Part shown: in pieces, positions 47,701-61,400 of the stretch
How the letters are laid out: the number at the start of each line of letters is the position of its first letter
Position numbering within the stretch: the first letter of the stretch is position 1
Source of the DNA: Mactromeris polynyma
Taxonomy: Eukaryota > Mollusca > Bivalvia > Venerida > Mactridae
Assembly: GCA_032209605.1 (NCBI GenBank)
Contig: JASFXZ010000003.1
Coordinates: 31,026,762 to 31,090,761, forward strand
Length of the DNA stretch: 64,000 nt
Direction: 5' to 3'
The notes under the pieces: model-generated
What the model was told of the DNA's origin: nothing
Database searches by the model: none
Seen by the model: the letters and a program-made list of their open reading frames with translations, nothing else
Program-made: the position numbers and the translations under genes

Positions 47701-50700
47701 CCACTATGAGGGAACGTTTGCTTTTAACAAACACCAGTGGATCGCTGTTTAATTGTTCCAACCAAGTTAGATACACTTACTATTGATACATAAATAGCAC
47801 GTCCAATAAATCTGACCTTTAGAACGGATATTGCAAATACGTACTTGTGTTACCGTTGATTAATGGTTATTCTAAGTTCTGACCGGTTAGATACATTTAA
47901 TTAGACGGTCGTACATGGTTTTGTCAATTTGCAATATTGATATTTCCTTTAAATGGTAAGATGGTTCATGTCACACATTAACCGATTGTTAATAAGCATG
48001 AACCTCAGCTATCCAGCAATGTGATATTATACCGCAACCTATTTTAATGCGCAAGTTCACCAACAGCCATTCCTGATGATATTGTTGTTACTTGCGCTAT
48101 CAGTCTTGCTAAATGCTTTACCTCATAATGAGAACTCCTTGCCGAGGTAAAAGAGTCGGTGATACTTTATACATGTAATTTACACATTATACATTATGTT
48201 ATCGTATGTATCAAACTGATACAGAAACCATTACAGGATCAAACACTGACCGGAATTAATCGTCATGGCAACGAAGAGGATTCATTTTAAGCGATTTGAT
48301 AAAATGTTTCATTTATAAGCTAGATACTTTTCTCAAGGTTCATTTCAAAGTTTTCATATATCATATATGATTATGATAAAAGACTTAGACAGAATAAATA
48401 AAGTAACACTGTCTTCGATCTAATCCCTCTGAAATCTCGATGTAAGATATGTAGTGGGAGGTAGCTTGGCACGATATTCTCAATAAAATTCTTTCTCTTC
48501 ACCTTGCTCCATATACTGCGATGCTTTTAATTCAAACTCTACAGAGAACAGGGCTACATCTCCCGTAGATAATGCATTGATTTTACCTGTATGAAAATTG
48601 TGAAAATTTATTGTAAACTTATCTGGCAGGAAGATCTGCTGAGATAATTGATGTGCTCTTGAAAATATCACCCGAATGAAAACAAATGGAGGCACCATTC
48701 GTTGCTCTATTGATTTACCAGTCTCGTTAAAAGGTTACGTGGTTATCGTTTGATGAATTACTTTCTCTTAAATTTAAGTAGTTCATTTGGCTAAGAGATT
48801 GGCTCGTAATAAATATATAGAGTTATAATATGATCCAGATGCAGCACTTCAAATCCACCTGTCCACCATACTTAAAACAGGATAGCACACTTTGAAAGGG
48901 TTAAATATCCATTCTAGTAAAGCCAATTCGTGGAACAATTCCTTTTTTCCCTAGACGATTTATGTAAACAAGGCTTACATGCATAGCTGTCACTTAGTAG
49001 ATATTTTAGTATTTGATAAGTTTTTGAAAGGGTATTCACACGAATCACACGGTAAAAAATAATTATTATTATTTATGTACTTGTTTGTAAAGGTAATTAA
49101 AATAATGATCACAACATTTCTGGTGTTGTGTTTATATATAGATGTATTTAGTCAGTCACGAATTGTTTATTGACAACACCGTTTATACACTTATCTAAAT
49201 CTGTTTGTTGCATCTAGAAAAGAACATAGGGTTGCTACAGGCTAGTATAACATCGGGGATGATTTAAAAAAAATTAACACACCTGTACCAAATATTTATC
49301 ACTCACAATCCATGTTGCTGTACCAGTAAGGGAACTGGTTCTTCTCGACTCGAATAGCTTTGGAAATGAAATAATTAACTACGGCAACAAATTGTTCCCA
49401 CGATATTAAAAAAAATCACTTTGAAACGCACAGTTAGATTCTGCCAAGTCCGATTCATATACAGTAAAACCTCGATAATAAGACAACATTTGGGACCCTT
49501 GAAAACTGATCTTCTTAATGAGATGGTCGTAATATTTAGGTTGAACAAAACAGAGACGGTGGATTTGCAAAGCGTGTTCTTAACTTTGAAGTGGTGGTAT
49601 TTAGGTGAGGTTTTACTGTAGTCCTATATGTCAGTGTAATATTCGTACGATTGTTTCCTTCACCAATTAAGCGTGACAATTACCAATGCTATTAGTAGAA
49701 ACAATCTTATTTTTAATGATCCTTTAGAATTCTGAATTCACGTATATTTTTTTTATATTGCAGGTGAATCCAAAAAGCTTGTCAATGAGACAAGGACTAC
49801 GTGTTGGAGATCGCCTTCTTGCTATCGGACCAGTTCAAGCTCATAACATGAGTCATGAACAAGCAAAAATGGAAATAATCCGAGCAGGGAATGAGCTTGA
49901 CATTATAGTCCAAAGGTAAGTTGTTTGGGTAATGTTGGCAAACCATAATCGTACCCGACCCAAGTCAGCAATCCTGTGTGCATGCCGCGGTGTTAAAGTC
50001 TTAATAAAGGTCCAAACGAAGAGACCCCGAAAACCTCGCGAATATTGTCATTAGAAGACTAAACAATGTACATGTATATTTCATTTAACTTTGCGGTAAA
50101 ACGGTGGTTTTGTGTAGTAGTTTTATATAGGAGTCGTAATTGTAGCTCCTTATAGCTTCCATAGATGCAGATTCTGTATAACAACCTGTTATATCATACT
50201 GCCAAAATATATGATAAATATCATCTGGTTGTATGATTAAATGTATCAATATGTGAACTGTTCTCTATCAAGTTTTATCGGTTGGGTACAATCCCAAACA
50301 TCTTCATTCCAGGAGAATATACATTGTAGTAATGAGGCAAGTATGTTCGGTCTTTGACCAAGCATTCCATTCATTTCCCGTTCCCAATCAATATGCAATA
50401 AATCCAGTCGTGTTCCTTGTTTTTTTCCACATCGGCTGGCGTATCCGATTAACAACGTACAATACAGTACTTAATTCGACTTTTACTTCTGAGATTCGAA
50501 ACACCACACATATACGCCAAAGTGCTCGTGAATTTATAAAAAAAGAATCTTCGGCGTTATTTAACACACTGTCCTCGAGTTGCGTTTGAAACATTTTGAA
50601 ATAAGTCGGTTTGCGATCTGCAATTCGTAAAGGTGATTTTGTACACAATTTATACTGCGTTATTTTCTCTCGCTTGTTCGAAAAGCTAACTATATATGCG

Positions 50701-53700
50701 AACAGTTAGTGTAAAAATTTAAGCATTTGGTTAGGTATTTATTTATTCTTTGATTCTCTAACTCCTCCGAGTAGATTCAATAACACGTAATAGTCAATTA
50801 ATTCACCGAGCACTTCCCGATGTTATGTTCAATGAAAACTCACATTCTTTCTACAATATCAAACAAACATTCGTTCCTCTATTAAAACTCTGGAGAATTT
50901 ATCGTCCTGGAAGTTTTTACTATGATAAAGGCGATGCAAAGAAGATGCCATTAAAATCTGACATAAGAAGCACATACTGCGTTCAAGGTTATTGTTTACG
51001 GGGGCGTTAAAATGTTATATTGTTAGTCGAAATGTCAATGTTATCAACGTGCTGATATAACGCGAGCCCACAAGTATTTGGTGAAAATTACTTTTGATAC
51101 AATTATCTTGACAGTGTTTTTCTTGGAGGCAAGATTATGCCAGAACTTACATCGTAACTTAGCTTTTTGCCGAGCTTTAGTTTTATTCTTTGGCATTTTG
51201 CCTGAAGAAAGTGTTCCACTGTTGGATGTAACATTGATGGGAGAAGCTGTCGCAAATAACGTGGAACCAAAGTTACATGTAAACGCTGGCCATCAAAATA
51301 GCAATAACAATCTGCGTTCATTCATCAGAAACAGTTGGTCAGTATGTTATCTATCTATGAAGTGGTTGAATCACTAGGACTAAACTTTAACCAACCATGC
51401 ATGTATGTAGGGAGTGGAAGTTCAATGTTCGCATACTCTGTTGATGAGAACCTTGTAGGAAATCCATAAGGTTAATTGGCTGGAACGACCTGTTTTCGAT
51501 AATTGTAAGATTGACCAGTCATCCTGCATGGTAGAGAGTGGTATCATACGTGCAGTATATTAAACAGAAGCTGAAATTCGCCATACATGCAGTAATACTT
51601 CAATTTTGTTTTAAACTTATGTATTAAGTGTGACAAGTGCTCGTATTGAACCTGTACCGACATTCTGTAAGACTATACCCAGAGATAAAGTGTGTATGAC
51701 AGGCAAACAATGTAATGTTAAGTCGGTCATTAAACAATGTTAGTCTCAATGACTTAACAGATAGTTGACATGTTCAATCACTTTGTCAAATTAACAAGTA
51801 AGAGTAAGGTCTTGTGTTGTACTGTAATTGTAACCACATGTAGTTCAACATAAGTTTGTCAAATATCACAGTACTTGTAAGAATCGCGTAACATAGCTAG
51901 TGGCCACAAACTAAATGACTGACGTACCCTATTACGAATAAAAATAAAATATTGCGTATGCCACGTAAAGTGTTTTGTAATAAATGCGTCCGTTAGACTT
52001 CAAATCTTAGACGGAAGATACTTAACCGCCAACTATAAAGTGCACTTAAAAGAATTGTGAAACAACTACATTGATATGTCGTTGACAATTTCATGTCATC
52101 AAGTCTATAATAATGATGCATCATTCATTCATTATTCATTGTAATCACATAGCTAAATTAATTTGTAACCATTTAAACTGAAATCGCATGTTTCGAATAC
52201 ACCGGAAATTCCGGTTATATGCATTACACTAAGTGGTTTTGTGAACGCTGAAATAATATATACTTCCACTTGTATGAGTACATAATACTACAACTTCTAA
52301 TTCATGATTTAGTGAAACTGAATTTGAAAGAGTTTAACGTTGTTCAGCAGCTAGAAAATGGAACATTGTTGTGAAGTGAATTAATCAAAAGTTGGATCAA
52401 ACCTTCAATTTATAAGGTCTGTGAAGTTGGCTGTTAGTTGTTAGTTGTTAGTTGTTAGTTGTTAGTTCAGATGTTTATTCGAATCCACATAGTCAGAAGT
52501 TAGATGTGAGTTCGGATGTTTATTCGCATATCATGCACAGCCAATACACAGCTAGTAGTTGTTAGTTCAGATGTTTATTCGCAAAAACATTGCCAGACGT
52601 TACATGTAAGTTTGGATATGACGAAACGAATATACAGCTATTAGTTGTTAGTTCAAATGTTTATTCGCATATGATGCGGCGAATACACAGCTAGAAGCTG
52701 TTAGTTCAGATTTTTATTCGAAAAAACATAGCCAGAAGTTAGATTTGAGTTCGGATATGATGGAATTAATACACAGCTATTAGTTGTTAGTTCAAATGTT
52801 TATTCGCACAATATTATGATGTATCGAATACACAGCTATTAATTATTGAGTTCAGATGTTTATTCGAAAAAATATTGCCAGAAGTTAGATGTGAGTTCGG
52901 ATATGATGGAACGAATACACAGCTAGTAGTTGTTAGTTCAGATGTTTATTCGCATATGATGAAGCCAAAAAACATTTGCGAATAAACATCTGAACTAACA
53001 ACTTATAGCTGTGTATTTGGGAACGAACATCTGAATTAACAACTAACAACTAACAGCCAACTTCACAGACCTCAATTTATACTGGTACATGTATATGAGT
53101 TGTCCGACAAGAAAATACGTAACTTATAAGTTGGGACAGTAACATAGGCATTTTGTAAACGTATTGCCGCATGTTAACATTAATAGAAGTACATTAATAA
53201 CAAAATGGACTTGAGTAATACAATGACCCAAGTGTTTACACTTTTACACAAGATTTTAGAGTTCAGATCTTCATCAGCAGTTTGATAACGTGACACAGTA
53301 ACTGAATTGTATTCACGCTAAATTATAGTCATTAAATTACATTTCAATTTTCTAAAAATGTCTGTCATCGTTTCGGAACATTAAATAGTAGCCATTAAGC
53401 CAAATAGTTAGAGAGCCGTGATGTTGCCAGAACCGTCTCATTAGTTCTTATCATTCTAAAAGATAACCGAACGCAAATTGTCCAGATTAACGATTTGTGT
53501 TATAATTGTCGTGTAATGTTCCACGACGTCTAGTTAGAGTTCATTACATCAGACTGCTGTCAAAATAATTCCAGACAATGCCGAATCAGCAATTGTTTAC
53601 GTAAAGACGAATCCTTTTTTTTTTACTATTAAAAAACGTAGTATATACAAGAGAACTTCTTCAATTATGTAAATAAATAATTAGGAATTTGTACAGGATA

Positions 53701-56700
53701 AACATATTTAATCCACTCAATGTATGGTACAATATATATAAAATATGTATACAATCAGTCTTGCATCACCTAAACACATTTAGACAAGCATGAAGTTGAT
53801 GGTTTGTTTATTTTCAAAGTAATCTATCTATGCCAAGATTTCAAGAACATTCGTTGTAACACTGACAAGATAATTCAATGAGAAGATATTTCACCGTTCT
53901 CCCGTAATATGTCTAAGCAACATTCGCAATTGTACTAAGATGTTTTTTCTACAAATTGAATGGATTTTCTAAGTTCCTGGTAAGAGAATATCATGTTAAA
54001 CACACATACTGTGAGAAACAATCGTAGTTTCAGACAAAAAATATTTCACGATATAAATTATGTTCAACAATGACACTGATAACATTGGGTTAAACCGGAT
54101 GGAGATACGATAAAATAATACTGTTTCCTCTTTAGAAAAACATGCCGACTACAATTTAAACCAATGTTGACCATACTGTTAGAGCAATAGGCCTCGACTT
54201 GGCTTGTAAAACGAGAATAATCATGAAATCATAGAGATAACAAGCTGTGTCCCCTTGGAGCTTCTTACTGAACTTGGGGTTTCCTTTTTACATGAAACCG
54301 ATTATGTGTTTTCAGTACGCATTGCTTTTCTTATTCAACATGTATCTTACGTAATATTCACAAGTATTTTTCTGTGGGGGTCATTACATTTCGCGATTTT
54401 TAGAGAAATATTTGATACGGAACGCTTAATTATTTATTAATGTGTTTATTAACCAAGACCGCACACGTCTACCTGCCTCCTCTATCCCTGACTTGCAAGC
54501 AACGGGAAGCACAATGCGACCGCTCCTCATTCATAGTCTACTGATAGGTGAATCCCAATGGTGCTGTTAATAAACTGGATTGTACATTGTATGTACGTAA
54601 CTACACTATTATGTATACCACATATTTATGTAATACTTTCTGTTATAAAAAGTGTGCCAATCTATCGACAGGTAATGTTATGGTTCTTACATTACTGACG
54701 TTGATTAACGATTTGATTATAGATAGTTACATAGCCGAGGTGTTCCACATGATAATCACCTTGATCTATCGACAGATATTAAATTTCAGTTCTCTCATAC
54801 ACTTTGTGATGCATTAAGTAGTGTAGTCCACATCATAAATCTCATTTTTCGTATTTCAGGCAGAACTTTGTATGTTGCTGATAAAGTATAAACCAGATCA
54901 GACACTTATTTTTCGGCAAAGCAACCACTATATGTGAATTCTGTTTTCCAAGGTCAAATCATAACACAACTGAATTGTAGCCTGTATTATATATATTCAT
55001 TTTTACAGCTTACATATTAGGAATTGTAAGTTTTATTTATCAATTTTACATGTACGTGTCGTTGGAAGTATTTTGTGCAACCTGTCTGAAACGAAACAAA
55101 TGTGGTCTACCTTTGCTCTTTATATGACAATGCAGTAGTTATCGTATTTCTGATGCACTCTGACGCAGTTAATTTACTCTTTGAGCGTGTATACATTTAT
55201 ACAACGTATATTATTTTTGATTGTACGTTAGGAATGCCGGATTAAATCAGGTTAACAGCTGTTATTCCTAAAGCAGTAGTTGGAAAACGTTACTTATGAT
55301 AGCATATTCCGTCAAATACTGTATTGTATAATACGCCATTACATGTTATGCTGTTTTGTTCTTCTTATGTTTTAGCATCCATACAAGTACATGAATTTAC
55401 AGCCAGTACATGAACTTTCATATTGCCCATAATACATATTTTGTGTGCAAAGCCGAGAAACAGATTGGGAACACCCTGTTTTATGGTGAAGTATCCGATA
55501 ACTGTAGTAACTAGTATATATGTTTGATTAGCATATGCATTGTTGTTGTATTTCAGGAACGCGTCCGCGGTAATAGACCAACCCGACAGCCGACCAGTAC
55601 AAAGGACTGTTGATGCATACGAGGAACCAACAGAATACAGGGGTTACACCAATCCTAATGTACAATCCAGGTCTTTTAAAATACTACAGGAGTCTCTCAG
55701 TTATTCTGAGGCTGACGAAGAAGGTATAGTGCTCCCCACAGGTAGTACACCTGGGGAGGGAATTGTACGTAAAGCATATAGTGAGGGAAGGAGGAGGCTT
55801 GAGGAACTATCAGAAATAAACCCACGAAATTTTACAGAAGGTGGACAATCGCCATACAGATACTCTGAGCATTATTTAATAAAAGACGAATCAAACATTA
55901 GTCCTGATGTACCTGATGCCCCCAGTGAAAGTAGGCAAAGACAAATACCTGATTCAAGCATTGCTGCATCCAGGGTGTACGATGGAAAAGTAGCTGGTGG
56001 TTCGCCGCAGGCTCGATCACAGGTAGACCTCGCAAACTCGTCTGTCCTTTCTCCCGCAGCAGGACAGCAACACTATTTACAGCAAGCTAAAAGGCACTAC
56101 CAACAATATTACGAAGATGATCAGCCAACACCACAACCGGTCCCTGCTGTTCATTTTCAGCCAGTCGTTCACAATGTTCAACAAGCTCGGCCAGTTGTTG
56201 TGCAAGAACAAAGGTCTGAGGGTAGACCATTGAAATTAGTAAATTATCATTTCGAAGAACAGTATGGTCATATGTATCAGGACCCACAACCAGGTGGGAG
56301 ACAAAAGGCTGTTGTGTCACCACAGAAATCTACCGATTTCATACCCGCTACACAGACAGTGTCCTCTGTCGCCGCGGACCTAGATTTAAAAATCGTTTCC
56401 CCAGATACTGAAACTAATTTCAACCAAATAGGAGTAGGTAAGGTTTTACAACAACAACCTGCACAGGTTGTTGTTGGTCAACCCCAAAAGACTGAAACCA
56501 GAAGAGTAAGACAACGTACTCGAGGACATACAACACAAACCACGAGCAATGTAGTCGTGACATCAGTTACTCAACAAGCACAGGTACCAGCAACGACTCA
56601 AATTGACACCACTGACGGATGTTTAATGTCAAAAACTGCACTAGCAGCACAATCTCCAGTAGTTCGGGTTCCGAGCGCTCAACCTGTTACACAGGTAACC

Positions 56701-58446
56701 GTAAAGCAGATTCGTGTAACGCAGGATGCTGCACAACAAGGTCCCGTTATACAGGTAGCGGCAGAACCAACCCCCGCCCCACAAGCAGTAGCACAACCTA
56801 CCCCCGTATTACAGGTAGTAGAGCAACCTGTCCCTGTTGTACAAGAAGTCACACAACCTACTCCAGTATCACAGGTAGTAGTGCAACCTGTCCCTGTTGT
56901 ACAAGAAGTCACACAACCTACTCCAGTATCACAGGTAGTAGAACAACCTGTCCCTGTTGTACAAGAAGTCACACAACCTACTCCAGTATCACAGGTAGTA
57001 GAGCAACCTGTCCCTGTTGTACAAGAAGTCACACAACCTACTCCAGTATCACAGGTAGTAGAGCAACCTGTCCCTGTTGTACAAGAAGTCACACAACCTA
57101 CTCCAGTATCACAGGTAGTAGTGCAACCTGCCGCTATAGAAAAAGAGCCTGAACAAGCACAGGCAATTTCAGAAACGACACCTACACAGAAACCAGTACC
57201 TGTATCACAGGTTGTTGCTCAATCAACCCCCGTCCCAGAAGAAGTCGCAAAACCTGTCCCAGTATTAGAGGAGGTCAAGCAACCAGCTCCTGTTGCACAA
57301 GAAATCACGCAGTCTACTCCAGTGCAAGAAGAGCCTGAACCAGTGTCCTCTAGTGTACAAGAAATTACAGAAGAAGCATCTACACAGGAATCACAACAAC
57401 CTAAGGAAGATAAGACGACTCAAGAACAAGCTGCTGAAACCCAAAAGGAAACAGTAGAAATAGAGACTTCTGTGGACGCAAATGTTACTGTTGCGCAGGA
57501 GATATCAGTTGTGGAACAGTCTGTTCCTGATACCCCGGTTCCTGAAGAACAGACCGTAACCGAAAATGTTGAAATAACTGCTACAACAACTGACGAATCG
57601 CAAGATGTTACTATCGAAGCAGTTGAAGCACCTAACACTCAAGCATCTGAGGTCGTTGTTATTGAACAGATAGAAATCCCTGCTGAAGAATCAAGCGCTC
57701 AAAGCGTAACGTTGTCCGTGGATAATGTTGTTGCAGAAACAGCTATCAGTGTTCAGTCAGAAGGGGGTAATGTCGAAGAGACAATCGTTGTTGAAGAATA
57801 TACGAACGTCGCAGCTGACACCAGTGCTGAGGTTGTTGAAGAAACAGTCAGTTTTGCAATTAGTACAACTGACGAAGAAGCGTCCGAAAGTGTGTCACTA
57901 GCTTTTGACACATCTGCAAATTCTGAAGAAACTATCACTCTATCAGACAATAGCGCAGCTTTTGAGATCACTAGCGATGCTGAGGTTAGTTTAAATATCT
58001 CAAGTGATGTAACAATTACAGCTGAGGGGTCAGACGTCGGTAACGAAGAATCCGAGGCAACAACGATCATACTAAGTACCGAAAATGTCACAGAAACAGT
58101 TGAAAACTCAGCGGACGCTGAAGTAAGTTTGAGTATTTCAAGTGACGTAACTATTTCAACTGACGAACCAACAAATGCAGAATCTGAAGTTGCCACTATC
58201 ACGATTGCCCAAGACGCGGAAGAAGTATCCCCAAGTGAAGAAGGCGCAAATATTACAATCGCTTTAGAAGAAACAAAAAGTAGTGAAAGTGAGAGTGAGA
58301 GCAAACCAAAGAAAGATAAACCAAGGGGGCAAAAACTTTTGGAGCAAAAACAAAATGATCAAAAGAATTCCAAGCCAGCAAAAGTTAAAATTATTGATAG
58401 CCAAGGTGGTGTTGCTGCAAGATTAGCGAGATTTAAGCAGAAGTAA
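44755..58446 (+). CDS. PDZ-domain protein of PDLIM/Zasp type with long repetitive tail
   Basis: Three coding exons: 44755-44868, 49764-49915 and 55557-58446. The introns are GT-AG and the model is 1051 aa. Residues 1-90 form a PDZ domain with the PDLIM-like binding loop TPWGFRMQGG and the motif NMSHEQAKMEIIRAG, similar to the NMTHLEAQNRI of PDLIM proteins. In muscle, such proteins anchor alpha-actinin at Z-discs. After the PDZ a short conserved-looking motif, QSRSFKILQESL, follows. Next come Gln/Pro/Val-rich sequence, five 20-residue repeats (about 511-610), a long acidic Ser/Thr/Val/Glu region, and a Lys-rich tail ending GGVAARLARFKQK. No LIM domain is found in the window, so this may be a PDZ-only isoform with LIM exons further downstream. 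Exon 3 is exceptionally long at 2.9 kb. Confidence 0.88.
46686..47700. mobile_element. 1,015-bp inverted-terminal element in PDZ gene intron 1
   Basis: The left terminus tgggttcacactacgacgtt and the right terminus aacgttcatagtgtgaaccca are inverted. The whole interior is built from short degenerate motifs of the type aacgttggtaa / aagttggac, often in both orientations. No transposase frame is convincing and I could not find a clear target duplication. Confidence 0.8.
49462..49618. mobile_element. Pogo/Tigger-like MITE in PDZ gene intron 1
   Basis: It begins cagtaaaacctcgataata and ends gaggttttactg, with TA on both sides. These are the termini and target of pogo-group Tc1/mariner elements. 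It is 157 bp and non-coding. A degenerate relative lies at 18772-18915. Confidence 0.8.
52415..53072. mobile_element. 658-bp DNA transposon with 9-bp target duplication
   Basis: It starts aggtctgtgaagttggctgt and ends acagccaacttcacagacct, exact inverses. It is flanked by CAATTTATA on both sides (52406-52414 and 53073-53081). The interior has tandem units of about 100 bp with 'ttagttcagatgtttattcg' and 'gaatacacagct'. A 9-bp duplication is typical of Mutator-like elements. There is no transposase. Confidence 0.88.
56821..57120 (+). repeat. Five 60-bp coding tandem repeats in the PDZ gene
   Basis: Units start at 56821, 56881, 56941, 57001 and 57061 and are almost identical at the DNA level. 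Only the gag/gtg/gaa codon at the unit start and boundary positions vary. Each encodes a 20-residue unit containing QPVPVVQEVTQPTPVSQVV. Diverged versions flank the array on both sides. The period of exactly 60 keeps the reading frame. Confidence 0.97.
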
Positions 58447-61400
58447 ATGCTGTAGCTTTCCCGAGTCTGTTATTATCAATTTCAATGACCAATTTATCAT
58501 CATCTGTAGAACGTATTTAATCATTTGTAAATGCTTTTGAATAATTAGAGTTTGAATGAGACATTAGTCTTGAACTGACTGATAAACTGTCGAAACATTA
58601 TGCCAATGGAGGACTTGAAATTGAGTAAAAGAAATTATTGGTACATCAATGTACAAATGGAATAAGCAATCAACGGTTTGGATGGAATAAACTCTGAATG
58701 CCTGATTGAAGTGAAAGGTGGAATAATGTGTTGGTGTGCTGTGTCATATACGTACCTTACATCTAACATGCCTTGGAATGTAGTGGGAATGTGCTGTCTA
58801 CGTTTTTATCCAGAACCTGAAATACTGTTCCTTGCACCTCCTCCTCCCACGTTTGCTACGGATGTTATAAAGTATAAATGGCTCACGATTTATTTAAATT
58901 GTGATTCACTTCACTTGCACTTTGTAGCATTTCATCTGATGCATTCCTTGTATTCCCATAAGATTGTTTATGAATATTTTCTTTCAGCCATATATTTATT
59001 TTGCCTTCATTTTAAGCTTAATTTCGTCCATTAATGCATCGCCTTTTGATTTTATTACACATGTTCAGTTTCTAAAATATTTGTCTATTTTCATTTCTGC
59101 ATGACACTATGGAGATGAGGTTTGAACATTTTGCGGTGCATTTGAATATATGAATGCTGATTTAATTTTGACATGCTGAGGATAGATCTTCATTATGTTT
59201 TTCTTTGTTTTTTTTCTAACAGGTAACTGAATGACAATGGAAGAACGTTTTTCTTGACTTAGTTACAAGACCAGTGTTTTGGAGGGAGAATAGCGTTGAT
59301 GATACAGCAGACGAACTTTGTTTTATATGAATGAGTGTGTGGATAGTTTGGTCATTTTGGGCATTTGTTTCTCGCGGGAAGGCATTGACCTGTTTTTAAT
59401 CCGACTCTTTTTCAAATGTCTTTTCAGTGTTTTGTAACGTTTCGTAAAGTTCCGTGTCTGTTCGTAAATCTGTTCGTCTGCTAACAAAAGTCGAGATCGT
59501 TTTTTTTTCGTGTACAAAAAGCTTATCTGTGATGCTCCTGGGGAGAATTAACTTTTTGCTTAGCAACAACGTTGCATTGTTACATGCACGATTGGCTACT
59601 AACTGGTGACGTAAGCGTAGAGAAGACATTTAATTTTTTATTTTTATTTTAGGTGCGTACATTGTTCTTCTTTATTAGCAATTTAATGTTGCATTTTCGC
59701 TGACTTGGTGTGGCCTAGTGTTTGGTTCATGAAATAACTGTTTTTGTCGTAAATTTGTTTCTGTGTCTGCGTGTTTTGTATTTAACAGAGTGCGTTGTTG
59801 TGTAATGTTTTGCCTTTAGCTCTGTTTTGCTTTTTGTTTGTCCCACTAAAATTAAACCAGTTTTTGACTAACTTTTTATCAACCATTTAACATTTATTTT
59901 CATATTTAATCATCACTCATTTTATGTCTTATATTAACTCGCCGTGCTTGTTTAAATACTGGATGAAATCATTGAAGACCTACTACGCAAGACTTTCACC
60001 ATGATTACTATCAAATTTGACAATATACAGTGGTACAGAAAGGAACATGCAATACGCATGTTCTGGATGCCAACAGGATGTTTGTTTGTTAAGAATTTTG
60101 TCAGTGTTTTGTCTGTTACACAGTCAAGTTTGTCATCATAGACTATCATATTTTATTGAAACTTATGCTGAATGCTGGAAGTTAGCCATTGTTGTAAGAA
60201 AAGTAAAGTTATATTTTTGTCAAAACTAGCTGTCTGAAAGTGGTCTGCAGAATAAATTTGACTGTTATTAGTATAACAATAATCTATTCTCATTTCTGAT
60301 ATCAGGAATGATAATCATTATTGTATCCGGATAATGCATTGACACAAGACAATAAAGAAAGTGGCGAGTACATGTTTCATCGGTGGTATAGCTAAATCGA
60401 TCATAGTTTGTGTCCTGGCAAAGTGACAATATACCATGCAAAGTGTGCCAGAAATGTTGTTATCGACACAGGTAATACAACCACTGTACTGTAGCGACTA
60501 TATATGATGTGTGAGTCTGATTATACTCTCATGCTACTCTCATCTTGCCAGTGTAACTTCGTGTTCTTGTGGAGCGTTTGACGTTCGTTAACTCGATTGT
60601 GATCTTACTTATGCTCACTATTTTTAGTGCATGTTCTTACTGTGGTGAAAATCTGATTTGTAATAGTTTACGGTACAGTCGTTGGAGCAGAGTATGCCAA
60701 TAGTTAGCGGTATTTAACTAATACACACGTGCATTTTTCGCTGCATACAATAATTCAATCACAGAGCATTCTCATTGAATAATCACTCAAACATTGCCTC
60801 CTTATTAAAAACGACTAAAGCATTGCAATATGTGTGCAATCATTCAAAAGTAATATCGTCGAAATAACCTCAACAGCATTGCACTATAAAATAGATCAAG
60901 AAGAAATGTATGCACTACTTTCTTGTTTTATGTATTTTTTGTATTTGTTTTGTTTAATTAGCTAGTCAAGCGAACGCAAACAATTTTAAAAAATGCCAAA
61001 TGTTCAAAAGTTAACAGTATTTCTAGAATAATAAACTTCACGCGAGGATAAAATATGGCCGATTTGTTTGAATTTTAAATCTCACTGAACCATGTTTGTT
61101 TATTATTCGCCAATATTATACAAGATCAGCAATCATGTTATATGACATTTTCCAGCTACAAGTAGATGGCGCCAGATATGAGAATTGTTTATATGCTATA
61201 AAAACAGAATTAATTTACGTACAATCGCAGTTTTATTCTCAGGATGAGAAGTTTTTGTGGTTATTTAAACAGTCTCGACATTACGTTATCAACATTTATA
61301 TAATTGCCAAGGTGGTTCGGAAAACTTAATTAAATATTTCTGAGATATTATGTTGTTTTCAAGCTTATTATTTAATTGATTTATATTTCTTATCGTGTTT

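Noticed and set aside
51078..51377. 99-codon frame in PDZ intron 2
   Set aside because: No family resemblance, overlapping antisense frames, and no splice context.
56679..57092. Antisense Thr/Cys/Gly-rich frame opposite the coding repeats
   Set aside because: It exists only because the 60-bp period keeps every frame open across the repeat; there is no independent evidence.
57753..58304. Antisense Ser/Val-rich frame in the PDZ gene
   Set aside because: It is the complement of the Ser/Glu/Val-rich coding region and has no domain.
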